Of a stretch of DNA of 64,000 bases, positions 9,664 through 17,800 are shown one piece after another. The DNA is from Myxococcales bacterium (GTDB lineage Bacteria; Myxococcota_A; Polyangia; Haliangiales; Haliangiaceae), in assembly GCA_016794525.1 (NCBI GenBank), contig JAEUJY010000167.1, positions 1 through 64,000 of the forward strand, given 5' to 3'. Within the stretch, counting starts at the first letter, position 1, and the number at the start of each line of letters is the position of its first letter. The notes beneath the pieces were generated by a model. The model searched no databases, was not told where the DNA came from, and was given only the letters and a program-made list of their open reading frames with translations. Position numbers and translations under genes: made by a program.

Positions 9664-10538
9664 GGGCGGCGATCGTCGCCGCGCTGGCGCTGGTCGTCGC
9701 CGCGCCGCCGCTCGCCCACGCCGAGCGCACCTGGCTGGGCCCGGCGCGGCGGGTGCCGCGCACGTGGTCGGCGTCGCGCGACGCGCCGACGCTCAACCTG
9801 CTGGTCGCGCCGCGCGACGTCCGCACCGCCGGGGCCGAGCTGGCGATCGCGACCCTGCGCGGGCCGACCCGCAGCTGGCGGTTCGGCTTCGCCGGCCTGC
9901 TCGAGCTCGAGAACGACGGCCAGACCACCGGGTTCGGCAACGTCTTCCCCGCGGCCAGCGGCACGATCCTGTGGCGCGGCTCGTACGCGTACTACGCGGC
10001 GCTGGCGCTCGACGCCGCGGCGGCGCGGTGGTGCGCCGGGTGCGCGCTCGAGCTGTCGGCGCAGTACCGCCACGAGAGCCAGCACTACACCGGCTCCAAC
10101 CACGGCGACGTCGGCATGGACGTCACCGCCGAGCCGTTCGTCGGCGACGACGTGATCGTCGACGCCGCCGCCACCGCGACCCGCGGCGCGTGGCAGGTCA
10201 GCGGGCGCGCGCTGGCGTTCGCGTTCTTGCCCGGCCGCTCCAGCTACCACGGCGGCCCCGGGCTCGACGTGCACCTGCGCTGGCGCGGCTGGGGCAACCG
10301 CCAGCCGTTCGTCAGCGGCTACGTCGAGCAGCTGTGGGGCGCCGAGCTCGGCGGCCGCCGCTTCGCCGACGCGTACCTGGCGCGCGCGATGGCCGGCGTC
10401 GCGCTGCACTCCGATCTCGGCGACGTCATGATCTACGCCGTCGGCGACGTCGGCAACCGCAAGGGCATCCGCGGCCTCACCGAGGAGGCCACGCTGGGCG
10501 TCGGCGTGCGGCTCGCGCTCGGCGCCGCGCCGCGGTGA
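9660..10538 (+). CDS. Putative outer-membrane or periplasmic beta-rich protein
   Basis: 292 residues starting from GTG at 9660, which overlaps the upstream stop by four bases. A Sec signal peptide ends near AHAE (about residue 21). The rest alternates short aromatic and Gly-rich strands, with an RHESQHYTG motif near the middle and a C-terminal strand typical of barrel proteins. It may be a small beta-barrel partner of the coupled lipoprotein. No homologous enzyme family was recognised. Confidence 0.65.
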   Translation: MRAAIVAALALVVAAPPLAHAERTWLGPARRVPRTWSASRDAPTLNLLVAPRDVRTAGAELAIATLRGPTRSWRFGFAGLLELENDGQTTGFGNVFPAASGTILWRGSYAYYAALALDAAAARWCAGCALELSAQYRHESQHYTGSNHGDVGMDVTAEPFVGDDVIVDAAATATRGAWQVSGRALAFAFLPGRSSYHGGPGLDVHLRWRGWGNRQPFVSGYVEQLWGAELGGRRFADAYLARAMAGVALHSDLGDVMIYAVGDVGNRKGIRGLTEEATLGVGVRLALGAAPR

Positions 10539-10545
10539 GCGGTCG

Positions 10546-11517
10546 CTACGGCGCGGACGCGCCGCACTGCGCGGCGGCGTGGTCGTTGACGGCCGCCGAG
10601 TAGCCGGGCGTGCCCCAGCGCTTGTCGGCGGGGTTCGAGAACGCGCCGAAGACGCGGGGCAGCGGCTTGTCACCGCCGTCGGCGTAGCCGGTGGCCGCGC
10701 CGCGCCGCACCGCCGCGTAGTCGCCGCCCTTGGCGAACGCGGTGACCGCGCCCTCGAGCGCGGCGGCCGACGCCAGCAGGAAGTCGCGGGTCATGACCAG
10801 CGGCACCTGGTGCGGCCCGGGCACGACCGCCTGCATGTACGGGGCGGTGTGACAGGCGATCGCGATCACGCCGCGGCTGCGATCGTCGCCGCGCGCCGCG
10901 ATCGCCCGCCAGTCGAACGTCGCCAGGTCCATCAGGCGGTTGTGGCCGACGTACGCGACGACGTGGGCGTCACCGCCGGCGGCCAGCGTCGTGCCGTCGG
11001 CCAGCGCGATCGCCTGGGTGTGCGCGCCGTACAGATCCTCGGCGTAGCGGCCGAGCGCGCGATCGATCGCGGTGCCGCGCCAGGCCTGGGCCACGACGTA
11101 CACCGTCACGCGCTTCGGGGCGCCGGCCGCCCGCCACCGCGCCGGGGTCGCGACCTCGCGCCGCCACACCCGCAGGTCGAGCACGTCGGGCTCGCCGATC
11201 GCGTCGCCGGTGGCGACCAGCGCCGGCTTCCAGCCGCTGCCCTTGCGCCCGAACCAGCCGAGGAAGCCCTCGGTGGTGGCCCAGTACAGGTTGGTGCGCG
11301 GGTTGTCGCCGTCGCCGAGCTTGGCGTTGCCGCACGCGATGATCGTGCCCTCGCACAGCGGCACGTGCACCTGCACCACCAGCGGCCGCCCGGCGGCCAG
11401 GTCGGCGGCGACCCGCGCGTCCAGCCCGTCGAACCACGCCGTCGCCTCGGCCGACGGCGCCGCCCGCGCCGCATGCACCGCGAGCAACATCACGACGAGC
11501 AGCGCCCACGTCCGCAT
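10546..11517 (-). CDS. Exported protein with a caspase-like His-Cys dyad
   Basis: 323 residues from ATG at 11517, chosen because it begins a clear signal peptide (MRTWALLVVMLLAVHAARA); the upstream extension is Arg/Pro-rich and lacks one. Two short strands, VVAYVGHN (His192) and VIAIACHT (Cys222), sit in the order and at about the spacing of the catalytic His and Cys in caspase-fold (clan CD) peptidases. The surrounding segments fit alternating alpha/beta structure. A Cys-rich N-terminal segment (LCEGTIIACG) may hold a disulfide. Peptidase activity is an inference from these two motifs only. The stop lies 8 bases from that of the convergent gene. Confidence 0.6.
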   Translation of the reverse strand: MRTWALLVVMLLAVHAARAAPSAEATAWFDGLDARVAADLAAGRPLVVQVHVPLCEGTIIACGNAKLGDGDNPRTNLYWATTEGFLGWFGRKGSGWKPALVATGDAIGEPDVLDLRVWRREVATPARWRAAGAPKRVTVYVVAQAWRGTAIDRALGRYAEDLYGAHTQAIALADGTTLAAGGDAHVVAYVGHNRLMDLATFDWRAIAARGDDRSRGVIAIACHTAPYMQAVVPGPHQVPLVMTRDFLLASAAALEGAVTAFAKGGDYAAVRRGAATGYADGGDKPLPRVFGAFSNPADKRWGTPGYSAAVNDHAAAQCGASAP

Positions 11518-11572
11518 GGCCAGGAGCATGACACCGCGATCGGCGCCGCGCCCATCGGCCGAGCCAACGAGC

Positions 11573-11600
11573 TTGACCGCGCTCCTGGCGGCGCTACCAT
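11573..11600 (+). promoter_or_regulatory. Promoter of the toxin-antitoxin pair, probably leaderless
   Basis: TTGACC (11573-11578), a 16-base spacer and TACCAT (11595-11600) form the best sigma-70-type promoter in the window. TACCAT ends six bases before the ATG at 11607, so the first transcribed base should be at or next to the start codon. Confidence 0.65.
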
Positions 11601-11606
11601 CGAGCC

Positions 11607-11795
11607 ATGCGTGAACCTTGGGCGAAGGTGGGGGAGGTCCGTCCGGACGACGACGTCGAGTCGCAAGCGGAGCTTGGCGTCGACGCCGTCCCACCGACGG
11701 ACCGCGAGCGCGCGCTTCTGGCCGTGGCCCTCGCCGCAGCCGATCGCGCCGGCCCAGACGACTGGATCCCGGCGTCGCAGGTCATCCGGCGCTAG
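11607..11795 (+). CDS. Putative antitoxin of a type II toxin-antitoxin pair
   Basis: 62 residues, acidic in its first half, with a short helical segment RERALLAVALAAADRAG and a C-terminal WIPASQVIRR. It lies 34 bases upstream of a RelE/ParE-like toxin gene on the same strand and has its own promoter. Size, charge and position fit an antitoxin, but no DNA-binding fold is obvious and the family is not recognised with certainty. The alternative is an unrelated small protein. Confidence 0.6.
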   Translation: MREPWAKVGEVRPDDDVESQAELGVDAVPPTDRERALLAVALAAADRAGPDDWIPASQVIRR

Positions 11796-11829
11796 CCAAG
11801 ACGTGCAGTGACCGTGGGGGAGGTGAGGT

Positions 11830-12120
11830 GTGGAGGCGGAGTTCGAGGTCGTGTTCGCGCGCCGTGCCGTGAAGCAGGTCGAGGTCGCACGCCGGTGGTG
11901 GCGAGCCGAGCGACCGGAGGCGCCGGATCGCGTCGACGACGAACTCGCCGCGCTCGTCGCCCGGCTCGCGCGGCAGCCTCGACTCGGGACGGCGCTCACG
12001 GGAACGGGCGTCCGACGGGTCACGCTCGCGACCACGCGGTACGCCGTGTACTACCGCGTCCGGCCGCGCGCACGCCGGTGCGAGATCATCGACGTCGTCC
12101 ACGCGAGCCGCATCGCCTGA
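11830..12120 (+). CDS. RelE/ParE-family toxin
   Basis: 96 residues from GTG at 11830, preceded by a strong purine-rich Shine-Dalgarno (GGGGGAGGTGAGG). The fold pattern is that of ParE/RelE: an N-terminal strand plus helix with a WW pair, a second helix with Pro-Arg-Leu-Gly at its end (PRLG, near 58), then strands VRRVTLATTRYAVYYRV and CEIIDVVHASR. The Arg-rich beta sheet and the terminal V-x-H-A-S-R are typical of the family. ParE poisons gyrase and RelE cuts ribosome-bound mRNA; which applies cannot be read here. Confidence 0.85.
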   Translation: MEAEFEVVFARRAVKQVEVARRWWRAERPEAPDRVDDELAALVARLARQPRLGTALTGTGVRRVTLATTRYAVYYRVRPRARRCEIIDVVHASRIA

Positions 12121-12136
12121 CGCCCCGTCGGCGCCG

Positions 12137-13111
12137 CTACAGCCAGCGCTTCATCCGGAACCACACCAGCATCGTGATCGGGATGGCGACGCAGGACCCG
12201 ATCATCACCCACATCAGGCCGTCGTGGGTGGTCCAGTCGTGGAAGCCGGGCATGTCCTGGAAGTTCTGGCCGAAGAAGCCGACCACGAACGCCAGCGGCA
12301 GGAACACCGCGCTCATCAGCGTCAGCGCCTTCATGATCTCGTTGGTGCGCTGGCCGACCGCCGACAGGTACGCGTCGAGCGCGTTGCCCAGCAGATCGCG
12401 GTTGGACTCGATCGACTCGTTGATGCGGACGAGGTGGTCGTAGACGTCGCGCAGGTACAGCGCGGTGCGCTCGCTGACCCGGCTGTCGCCGCGCTTGGCC
12501 AGGAGGCCCAGCACGTCGCGCTGCGGCGACAGCACCTTGCGCATCGCGACCAGGTGGTGCTTGAGGTGGAAGATGCGCTGCAGGTCGGCGCGCTTGGGCG
12601 ACGACAGCACCGCGTCCTCGAGCTCCTCGAGCTCGTCGGCGATGTGGTCGAGGATCGGGAAGTTGTCGTCGACGATGCCGTCGGCCACCAGGTAGTAGGC
12701 GAAGTCGACGCCGCGCTCGAGCAGCTTCGGATCCCCCGACAGCCGCCGCCAGGTCTTCTCGAGCGCCGCGATGTTGCCGAGGTGGACGGTCACCATCCAG
12801 CCGTTGCCGAGGAACGTGTGCAGCTCGTGCAGCTCGAGCTCCTCGACGCGGGTGCCGGCGCACGCGAAGCCCTGGGTCACCAGGAAGATGTGGTCGGCGT
12901 ACTCCTCGAGCTTGGGCCGCTGATCCTCGTGGGCGCAGTCCTCGATCGCCAGCGGGTGGAAGTTGAACCGCTCGCGCAACAGCTCGAGCTGCGCCTCGTC
13001 CTGCGATCGCAGATCGATCCAGCGCACCACGCCGGCCGGCGGCGGCCCGACGTGGTCGGTGCCCTCGAACAGGTCGACCTTGCCGTCGCGGAGCTCCAGG
13101 ACGCGGAACAT
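12137..13111 (-). CDS. corA: CorA-family divalent metal ion transporter with GQN signature
   Basis: 324 residues: a large N-terminal cytoplasmic domain, a long helix (about 150-260) and two C-terminal membrane helices, as in CorA. The family signature after the first membrane helix is normally YGMNF; here it is FGQNF, with GQN at 281-283. CorA pentamers carry Mg2+ (or Co2+/Ni2+), and the signature loop forms the outer selectivity filter, so the Gln could alter ion preference. The C-terminal KRWL is basic, as in other members. A TAGGAT hexamer lies six bases before the start. Confidence 0.9.
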   Translation of the reverse strand: MFRVLELRDGKVDLFEGTDHVGPPPAGVVRWIDLRSQDEAQLELLRERFNFHPLAIEDCAHEDQRPKLEEYADHIFLVTQGFACAGTRVEELELHELHTFLGNGWMVTVHLGNIAALEKTWRRLSGDPKLLERGVDFAYYLVADGIVDDNFPILDHIADELEELEDAVLSSPKRADLQRIFHLKHHLVAMRKVLSPQRDVLGLLAKRGDSRVSERTALYLRDVYDHLVRINESIESNRDLLGNALDAYLSAVGQRTNEIMKALTLMSAVFLPLAFVVGFFGQNFQDMPGFHDWTTHDGLMWVMIGSCVAIPITMLVWFRMKRWL

Positions 13112-13117
13112 GGGGGC

Positions 13118-13123
13118 ATCCTA
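13118..13123 (-). promoter_or_regulatory. -10-like TAGGAT six bases before the corA start
   Basis: Read on the minus strand, TAGGAT is followed by six bases and the ATG at 13111. No convincing -35 element is present. It matches the recurrent leaderless arrangement seen elsewhere in the window. Confidence 0.4.
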
Positions 13124-13152
13124 CGCCGGAACGGCCGGCGCAGGCCGCGGGC

Positions 13153-13905
13153 TCAGGCGCGGGCGCGCCAGCGGGCGCGGGCCTCGCTCGCCACCCGGGT
13201 GCCGAACGAGCGCAGCAGCACCCACGGGATCGGGTGCAGCGCGGTGCCGAGGTTGATGCCGCTCTTCCACGCCGGGCCGTAGACCGGGCGCACCGGCACG
13301 TCGAGCACGCGCATGCCGGCGATGTGGAAGTGCGACAGCAGATCGTTGGGGTAGCCGTAGCGCGGGAACACGCGGTCGAGGTCGATCGCCCGCAGCGCGC
13401 GGGTCGACGCGACGGTGTAGCCGCACTGCGAGTCGAAGACGTGGGTGTAGCCGGAGGTCACCTTGGTCGCGGCCGACAGCACCAGGTTGCCGACGATCCG
13501 GGCCGGCGGCATCGCGGTCCACACCTCGGGGTGCCGGAACCGGTTGCCCTTGACGTAGTCGGCGACGCCGGCGGCGATCGGGTCGAGCAGCGACGGCAGA
13601 TCGGCCGGGTCCATCTGGCCATCGCCGGCCATCACCGCGACCGCGTCCACGCCCAGCGCCAGCGCGCGGTGGTAGCCGGTGACGATCGCCCCGCCGACGC
13701 CGCGGTTGACCTCGTGCACCACGACCTCGCCGCCGGTCCGGTCGGCGACCGCGGCCCGCGCCGCCGCCGCGGTGCCGTCGCCCGAGGCGTCGTCGACGAC
13801 GATCACGTGGTCGACGTAGGCCGGCACGTCCGCCACCACCCGCGCGATCGCGCGCTCCTCGTTGTACGCGGGGATGACGACGGCGATGCGCAACTGCTGG
13901 TACAT
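13153..13905 (-). CDS. Family 2 glycosyltransferase (dolichol-phosphate-mannose-synthase-like)
   Basis: 250 residues with no C-terminal membrane helix, so probably a soluble or membrane-associated GT2 enzyme. The GT-A fold is shown by AVVIPAYNEE (8-17), VVDDASGDGT (about 35-44), VNRGVGGAIVTGY and the metal-binding region MAGDGQMDP in place of a classical DXD. Members transfer a sugar from a nucleotide sugar to a lipid phosphate or glycan; donor and acceptor are unknown. A TACAAC word seven bases before the ATG resembles a leaderless -10. No polysaccharide genes lie next to it. Confidence 0.88.
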   Translation of the reverse strand: MYQQLRIAVVIPAYNEERAIARVVADVPAYVDHVIVVDDASGDGTAAAARAAVADRTGGEVVVHEVNRGVGGAIVTGYHRALALGVDAVAVMAGDGQMDPADLPSLLDPIAAGVADYVKGNRFRHPEVWTAMPPARIVGNLVLSAATKVTSGYTHVFDSQCGYTVASTRALRAIDLDRVFPRYGYPNDLLSHFHIAGMRVLDVPVRPVYGPAWKSGINLGTALHPIPWVLLRSFGTRVASEARARWRARA

Positions 13906-13988
13906 CCGGGCGGTTGTAGCCCCGCCAGGGCACCCGACTCAAGCTGTCATACGACCGTGCTACGTCCCAGGGCAAGGAGAGCTGACCC

Positions 13989-14453
13989 ATGGCTGGCGGA
14001 GTCAACAAAGTCATCCTCATCGGACACCTCGGCGCGGATCCCGACATGCGGTACACCCCCAGCGGGGCCGGCGTGTGCGAGCTCCGGGTCGCCACCAGCG
14101 AGAGCTGGAAGGACAAGAACGGTCAGCGCCAGGAACGCACCGAGTGGCACCGCGTGGTCGTGTGGGGCAAGACCGCCGAGATCTGCGCCAAGTACCTGGC
14201 CAAGGGCCGGCAGGTGTACATCGAGGGCCGGATCCAGACCCGCTCCTACGACGACAAGGAAGGCCAGAAGCGTTACATCACCGAGGTCATCGCCAACGAC
14301 GTGCAGTTCCTGTCGAGCGGCCGCGACGGCGGTGGCGGCGGCGGGCGGCGCGGCGCGGACGACGGTCCGCCTCCGCCCGAGCCCGACTTCGGTGGCGGCG
14401 GCTTCGGCGGCGGTGGCGGCGGCGGCGGGCCCGACGACGACATCCCGTTCTGA
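13989..14453 (+). CDS. ssb: Single-stranded DNA-binding protein
   Basis: 154 residues. The N-terminal OB-fold (about 1-110) contains the SSB landmarks [21 protein letters not shown], the [14 protein letters not shown] segment and [10 protein letters not shown] Gly-rich linker follows, ending in the conserved acidic tip DDDIPF that recruits replication and repair partners. It coats single-stranded DNA as a tetramer. The start has a good Shine-Dalgarno (AAGGAGAG, 13974-13981). The TGA stop is the first codon of a double-hairpin repeat. Confidence 0.96.
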   Translation: MAGGVNKVILIGHLGADPDMRYTPSGAGVCELRVATSESWKDKNGQRQERTEWHRVVVWGKTAEICAKYLAKGRQVYIEGRIQTRSYDDKEGQKRYITEVIANDVQFLSSGRDGGGGGGRRGADDGPPPPEPDFGGGGFGGGGGGGGPDDDIPF

Positions 14454-14552
14454 GACCTTTGAGGGTCTTTCGCAAAGACCCTCCCCCACAAGACGTGGGG
14501 CCCCCACCCGAAACGCGAGAGCCCACATCGCGGACCTGTATTGGGATCAACC
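14451..14552 (+). repeat. Double-hairpin repeat, copy B, beginning at the ssb stop codon
   Basis: TGAGACC starts at the ssb stop. GAGGGTCTTT/AAAGACCCTC forms a perfect ten-pair stem (14461-14483) and CCCCAC/GTGGGG a second (14484-14500), followed by CCCCCACCCGAAACGCGAGA (14501-14520). The core 14461-14520 is base-for-base the same as copy A. Confidence 0.8.
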
Positions 14553-14750
14553 CGCTGCGATCCGTTGAGGGGTTTCTCGCGAAACCCTCCCCCGGCATGC
14601 GCCGGGGCCCCCACCCGAGACGGCCCGGAGCGTGTGGCGAAGGATCGTGGTGAAACGCGAGAGCCCACATCGCGGACCTGTCTTGGGATCGACCCGCTGC
14701 GATCCGTTGAGGGGTTTCTTGCGAAACCCTCCCCAGGCATGCGCCGGGGC
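14510..14750 (+). repeat. 99-base direct repeat pair containing diverged double hairpins
   Basis: Bases 14510-14608 and 14652-14750 align without gaps, with four mismatches that I can count. Each starts GAAACGCGAGAGCCCACATC and ends in a diverged pair of hairpins: GGGTTTC/GAAACCC and CCCCGGC/GCCGGGG (the second stem is CCCAGGC/GCCGGGG in the last copy). The same two-stem layout as at 14461-14500 is therefore kept with different bases. The 43 bases between them are unrelated. The 431-base gap between ssb and the kinase gene holds only this array and a promoter. Confidence 0.82.
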
Positions 14751-14844
14751 GTGAGGTGGGCGTGAGGCGGGGGTGGTGTGGCGCGCTGTCGCGCTGGTGG
14801 AACAGTGCGTCGATTGCCGTGGGGTAGGCGCGGGGTGGGGGTGG

Positions 14845-14874
14845 TTGACTTGGGCGGCGTGGACGCTGGACCCT
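14845..14874 (+). promoter_or_regulatory. Possible promoter of the PknK-like kinase
   Basis: TTGACT (14845-14850), an 18-base spacer and GACCCT (14869-14874) lie ten bases before the ATG. The -35 is good and the -10 weak. Confidence 0.35.
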
Positions 14875-14884
14875 GACCACGTCG

Positions 14885-17800
14885 ATGGACGACGCGTCCC
14901 AGGTGCTGCCCGAGCGCTTCGAGCTGATCCGCGAGGTCGGCGCGGGCGGCATGGGCGTGGTCTACGAGGCCCACGATCAAGTGCTGGGTCGATCGGTCGC
15001 GGTCAAGGTGTTCCACGATCGCTCGCCCGAGACGATCGCTCGCATCAAGCAAGAGTTCCGGCTGGCGGCGGCGGTGCGCCACCCGAACCTGGTGCGCCTC
15101 GGCGAGCTGTTCGAGCACGACGGCTCGCTGTGCTTCTCGATGGAGCTGGTGGAAGGCGTCGGCCTGACGACGTGGGTGCGCGCCGGCGACGTGCCCGCGC
15201 GGGTCCGGGCCGCGATCGCCCAGGTCGCCGCTGCGCTGGCGGCGCTGCATCGCGCCGGCGTCGTGCACCGCGACGTCAAGCCGAGCAACGTCGTGGTCAC
15301 GCCCGACGAGCGGGTCGTGCTGCTCGACCTGGGCCTGGCCGCGGCGATCGGCGCCAAGGCGCTCGAGGTCGCCGGGACGATCGAGTACGTCGCGCCCGAG
15401 TCGTTGAGCGAGGCGGCGCAGACCCCGGCGATCGATCTGTACGCGCTGGGGGTCACCGGCTTCGAGCTGCTCACCGGCCGCACGCCGTTCGACGGCACGC
15501 CCGCCGAGATCCTGGTGGCCAAGAGCCAGCGCGAGCCGCCCACGACGACCGGCGTCGCCGATCTGCCGCCCCCGCTCGACGCCCTGATCACGGCCATGCT
15601 GGCGCGCGATCCACGCGCCCGGCCGACCGCGGGCGACGTCGCGGCGCAGCTCGGCGAGGCGCCCGCGCCGACCCCCGCGCCACGCCGCCGCCGCGGCACC
15701 GCGCGCCAGCCCGCGCTGATCGGGCGCGCCGAGGAGCTGGCGACGCTGCTGGCCGCGACCGAGGAGCTCGGCGGTCGCGACCGGACGACGCTGTTCCTGG
15801 TGCGCGGCACCGCGGGCGTCGGCAAGACCGCGCTGCTGGCGGCGTTCGCCGCCGCCGCCGCCGCGCGGGGTCACGTCGTCGCGATGGGGCGCTGCTCGGC
15901 GCGCGAGCACCTGCGCTACAACGCGTGGGACGCGCTGATCGACGAGCTGGCGAGCTACCTGGCGCAGCTGCCGGCCGACGCCCGCGCCGCGATCCTGCCC
16001 GAACGCGCCGAGGCCCTGACCCGGCTGTTCCCGTCGTTCGGCCGCGTCGCCGAGGTCGCGCACCCCAGCGCCGAGTCGCTCGACGAGGTCGTCGCCGACG
16101 CGGTGTCGGCGCTGCGGGCGATCCTGCGCCGGATCGCCCGCACCCACCGCGTCGTGTCGATCCTCGACGACGCCCACGGCGCCACCGAGGACAGCTTCGC
16201 GCTCTTGCTCGAGACGCTGCGGGCTCCGTCGCCGCCGTGCGTCGTCGTGTTCTGCGTGCGCCTGTCGCCGCACCTCCCGGCCTCGGCGCAGGTGCGCCTC
16301 GAGCAGCTGCGCAAGCTGCCGATCGACCTGCGCGTGCTCGACGTGCGCCCGCTGACGCCCGCGGACACGATCGCCTTCGGCACCCGGCTCACCGGCGACG
16401 CCACGCTGGGCCGGCGGATCGGGCTGGCCGCGAACGGCAACCCGACCTTCGTCGAGCTGCTCGCCAGCGACCCCGACGCGGAGACGCGCGACGTGCGCGA
16501 GCTGCTGGCGCGCCGGGTGGCGCAGCTCGGCGGCGACGCCGCGCGGGTGCTGCGGATGATCGCCGCGGCCGGCGAGCCGCTCGCGCAGCAGGTGATCGGC
16601 CACGCGCTGGGGATGGGCCACGACACGCTGGCGTCGGTGCTCGAGGCGCTCGCCGATCTCGGGCTGGTGCGCCTGGCCGGGCTGACCCCGGCCGACACCT
16701 GCGAGCTGATGCACGAGCCGATCGCCGCCGCGGTGGGGGCCAACGCCGCCGATCCGGCGCTGGTCGCCGAGCACCGCCGGCTGGCCAACACGCTCGACGA
16801 GCTCGAGCCAGGCGGGCCGCGCTCGGTCGAGCACTGGGTCGCCGCCAGCGACGGCGCGCGCGCGGCGGCGGCGGCGCTGATGGTGTGCGACCGCGCCCGC
16901 GACGTCGTCGGCATGGGCCGCGCCGCGGCGCTGTGCGAGCTGGTGCTGACGCGGGCGCGGCCGGCGAACGCGGCGACCTTCGGCGGTCGCTACGCCGACG
17001 CGCTGGCGAGCTCGGGCCAGGGCGAGCGCGCCGCCGAGGCGTACCGCACCGCGAGCCTCGACGCGACCGGCGCCCAGCGCCTGGATCTCGAGCGGGCCGC
17101 GGCGGCGCACTTCCTCCGCTGCGGCCGACTCGACGAGGGCACCGCGCTGGCGCGGCGGGTCGCCGCCGGGCTCGGCCTCGACCTCGGCGTCACCGCCGGC
17201 CGGATGCTCGGCAAGATCACGCTGGAGCGGATCCGCAACCGCTGGCGTGGCATGGCGCTGGCCGCGACGCCGTCGCCGCACGAGGGGCTCCTCGCCGACG
17301 CCTGCTACTCGCTGTCGAACGGCATGGCGATGATCGATCTGGTGCGCGCGGCGTGGTTCACGAGCCGCGGCGTCCGCCACGCGCTCGACAGCGGCGCACC
17401 CGAACGCGCCGCCCGGGCGCTGGCGATGGAGGCCGCGCTGCTGGCCGGCCGCGGCCGCGCCCACACGGCGCGCGCGCGAGAGACGCTGGCCCAGGCGCGC
17501 GCGTTCGCCACCCGGGCCGGCGATCCGTCGGTGCTGGCGCTGGTCGAGCTGGCGGCTGGGCTGGTGGCGCTGCAGCTTTGCGACTACCGCGCCACCCGCG
17601 ATCACTGCGAGCGCGCGGTCGTCATGTTCCGCACCGGCGTCGCCGGCGTCGCGTTCGAGCAGCACATCGCCGAGTACTACGCGATCGTCGCCGACTACTG
17701 GCTGGGCGCCTGGGGCCGGCTGGCCGTGAACAAGCAGGCGCTCGAGCGCGTCGCCGACGCGACCCAGGATCGCTTCGCGCGGCTGTCGGCGCGGTCGGGG

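Noticed and set aside
14541-14765. Small frame within the 99-base repeats
   Set aside because: It is made of repeat DNA; the peptide merely reflects the hairpins and has no ribosome site.
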